A stretch of 64,000 nucleotides of DNA. Source: Pseudomonas linyingensis. Its GTDB lineage: Bacteria; Pseudomonadota; Gammaproteobacteria; Pseudomonadales; Pseudomonadaceae. The DNA is taken from positions 1 through 64,000 of the forward strand of contig NZ_FNZE01000001.1 in assembly GCF_900109175.1 (NCBI RefSeq). The letters are read 5' to 3'. This document shows positions 63,541 to 64,000 of the stretch, piece after piece. Below the pieces are notes generated by a model. The model saw nothing but the letters and a program-made list of their open reading frames with translations. It was not told the DNA's origin and ran no database searches. The translations under genes were made by a program, and so were the position numbers. How positions within the stretch are numbered: position 1 is the first letter of the stretch; every line of letters starts with the position of its first letter.

Positions 63541-64000
<460 letters not shown>

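Overview
The window is GC-rich, gene-dense DNA from a gammaproteobacterium, almost certainly a Pseudomonas. Support comes from the 5S rRNA sequence, near-identical housekeeping proteins (Prs, HemA, PrfA), and a gene order known from P. aeruginosa (lolB-ispE-tRNA-Gln-prs-rplY-pth-ychF; hemA-prfA-prmC-moeB-murI-pagL; phrB-merR-hemH). The species cannot be named from sequence alone. No insertion sequence, prophage or CRISPR array was seen.

Layout. 1-240: end of an rRNA operon (5S and terminator). 314-3858: an MCE lipid-transport cluster, with PqiA split into two half-size proteins and a PqiB-like protein with six MCE domains. 3904-8709 (minus): the MksFEB condensin operon. 8879-11696: leuA, the cryptic polymerase III psi subunit gene holD, and rimI. 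11787-14761: a flavin amine oxidase-like protein, an EamA exporter preceded by a possible 29-codon leader ORF, and an exported unknown protein. 14879-14955: tRNA-Met with a clear promoter and terminator. 15102-21935: an arginine/ornithine module made of a basic amino-acid ABC transporter, two Lrp/AsnC regulators, arginase and ornithine cyclodeaminase. 22249-29200 (minus): a housekeeping run (TPR lipoprotein, lolB, ispE, two identical tRNA-Gln genes, prs, rplY, pth, ychF). 29367-34913: hemA, prfA, prmC, moeB, murI, pagL.

34915-46904 is the most interesting regulatory region. A minus-strand run (ybgA-like, MerR/LitR-like regulator, photolyase, NTF2-like, SDR, FAD oxidoreductase, DUF1365, cyclopropane synthase-like, DUF2878) and a divergent neighbourhood (FAD oxidoreductase plus Trp-rich small protein; TIGR01777 epimerase plus ferrochelatase) share three copies of a 24-bp operator, T(G/A)TACA-N12-TGTACA. 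This suggests one light- or photo-oxidation-responsive regulon joining DNA repair, membrane lipid modification and haem synthesis. The regulator lacks recognisable B12-ligand residues, so the light sensor is probably encoded elsewhere.

47026-48901 holds an MltB-type lytic transglycosylase and CueR. 49390-62312 is a compact tad locus for Flp pili: pilin, prepilin peptidase, an unusual AAA ATPase, RcpC, RcpA, a lipoprotein, three pseudopilin-like proteins, and TadZ, A, B, C and D. It is followed in reverse by an AraC regulator with a degenerate receiver domain. The AAA ATPase, coupled by overlapping stop and start codons to rcpC, is the least explained gene of the locus. The window ends inside gdhA.
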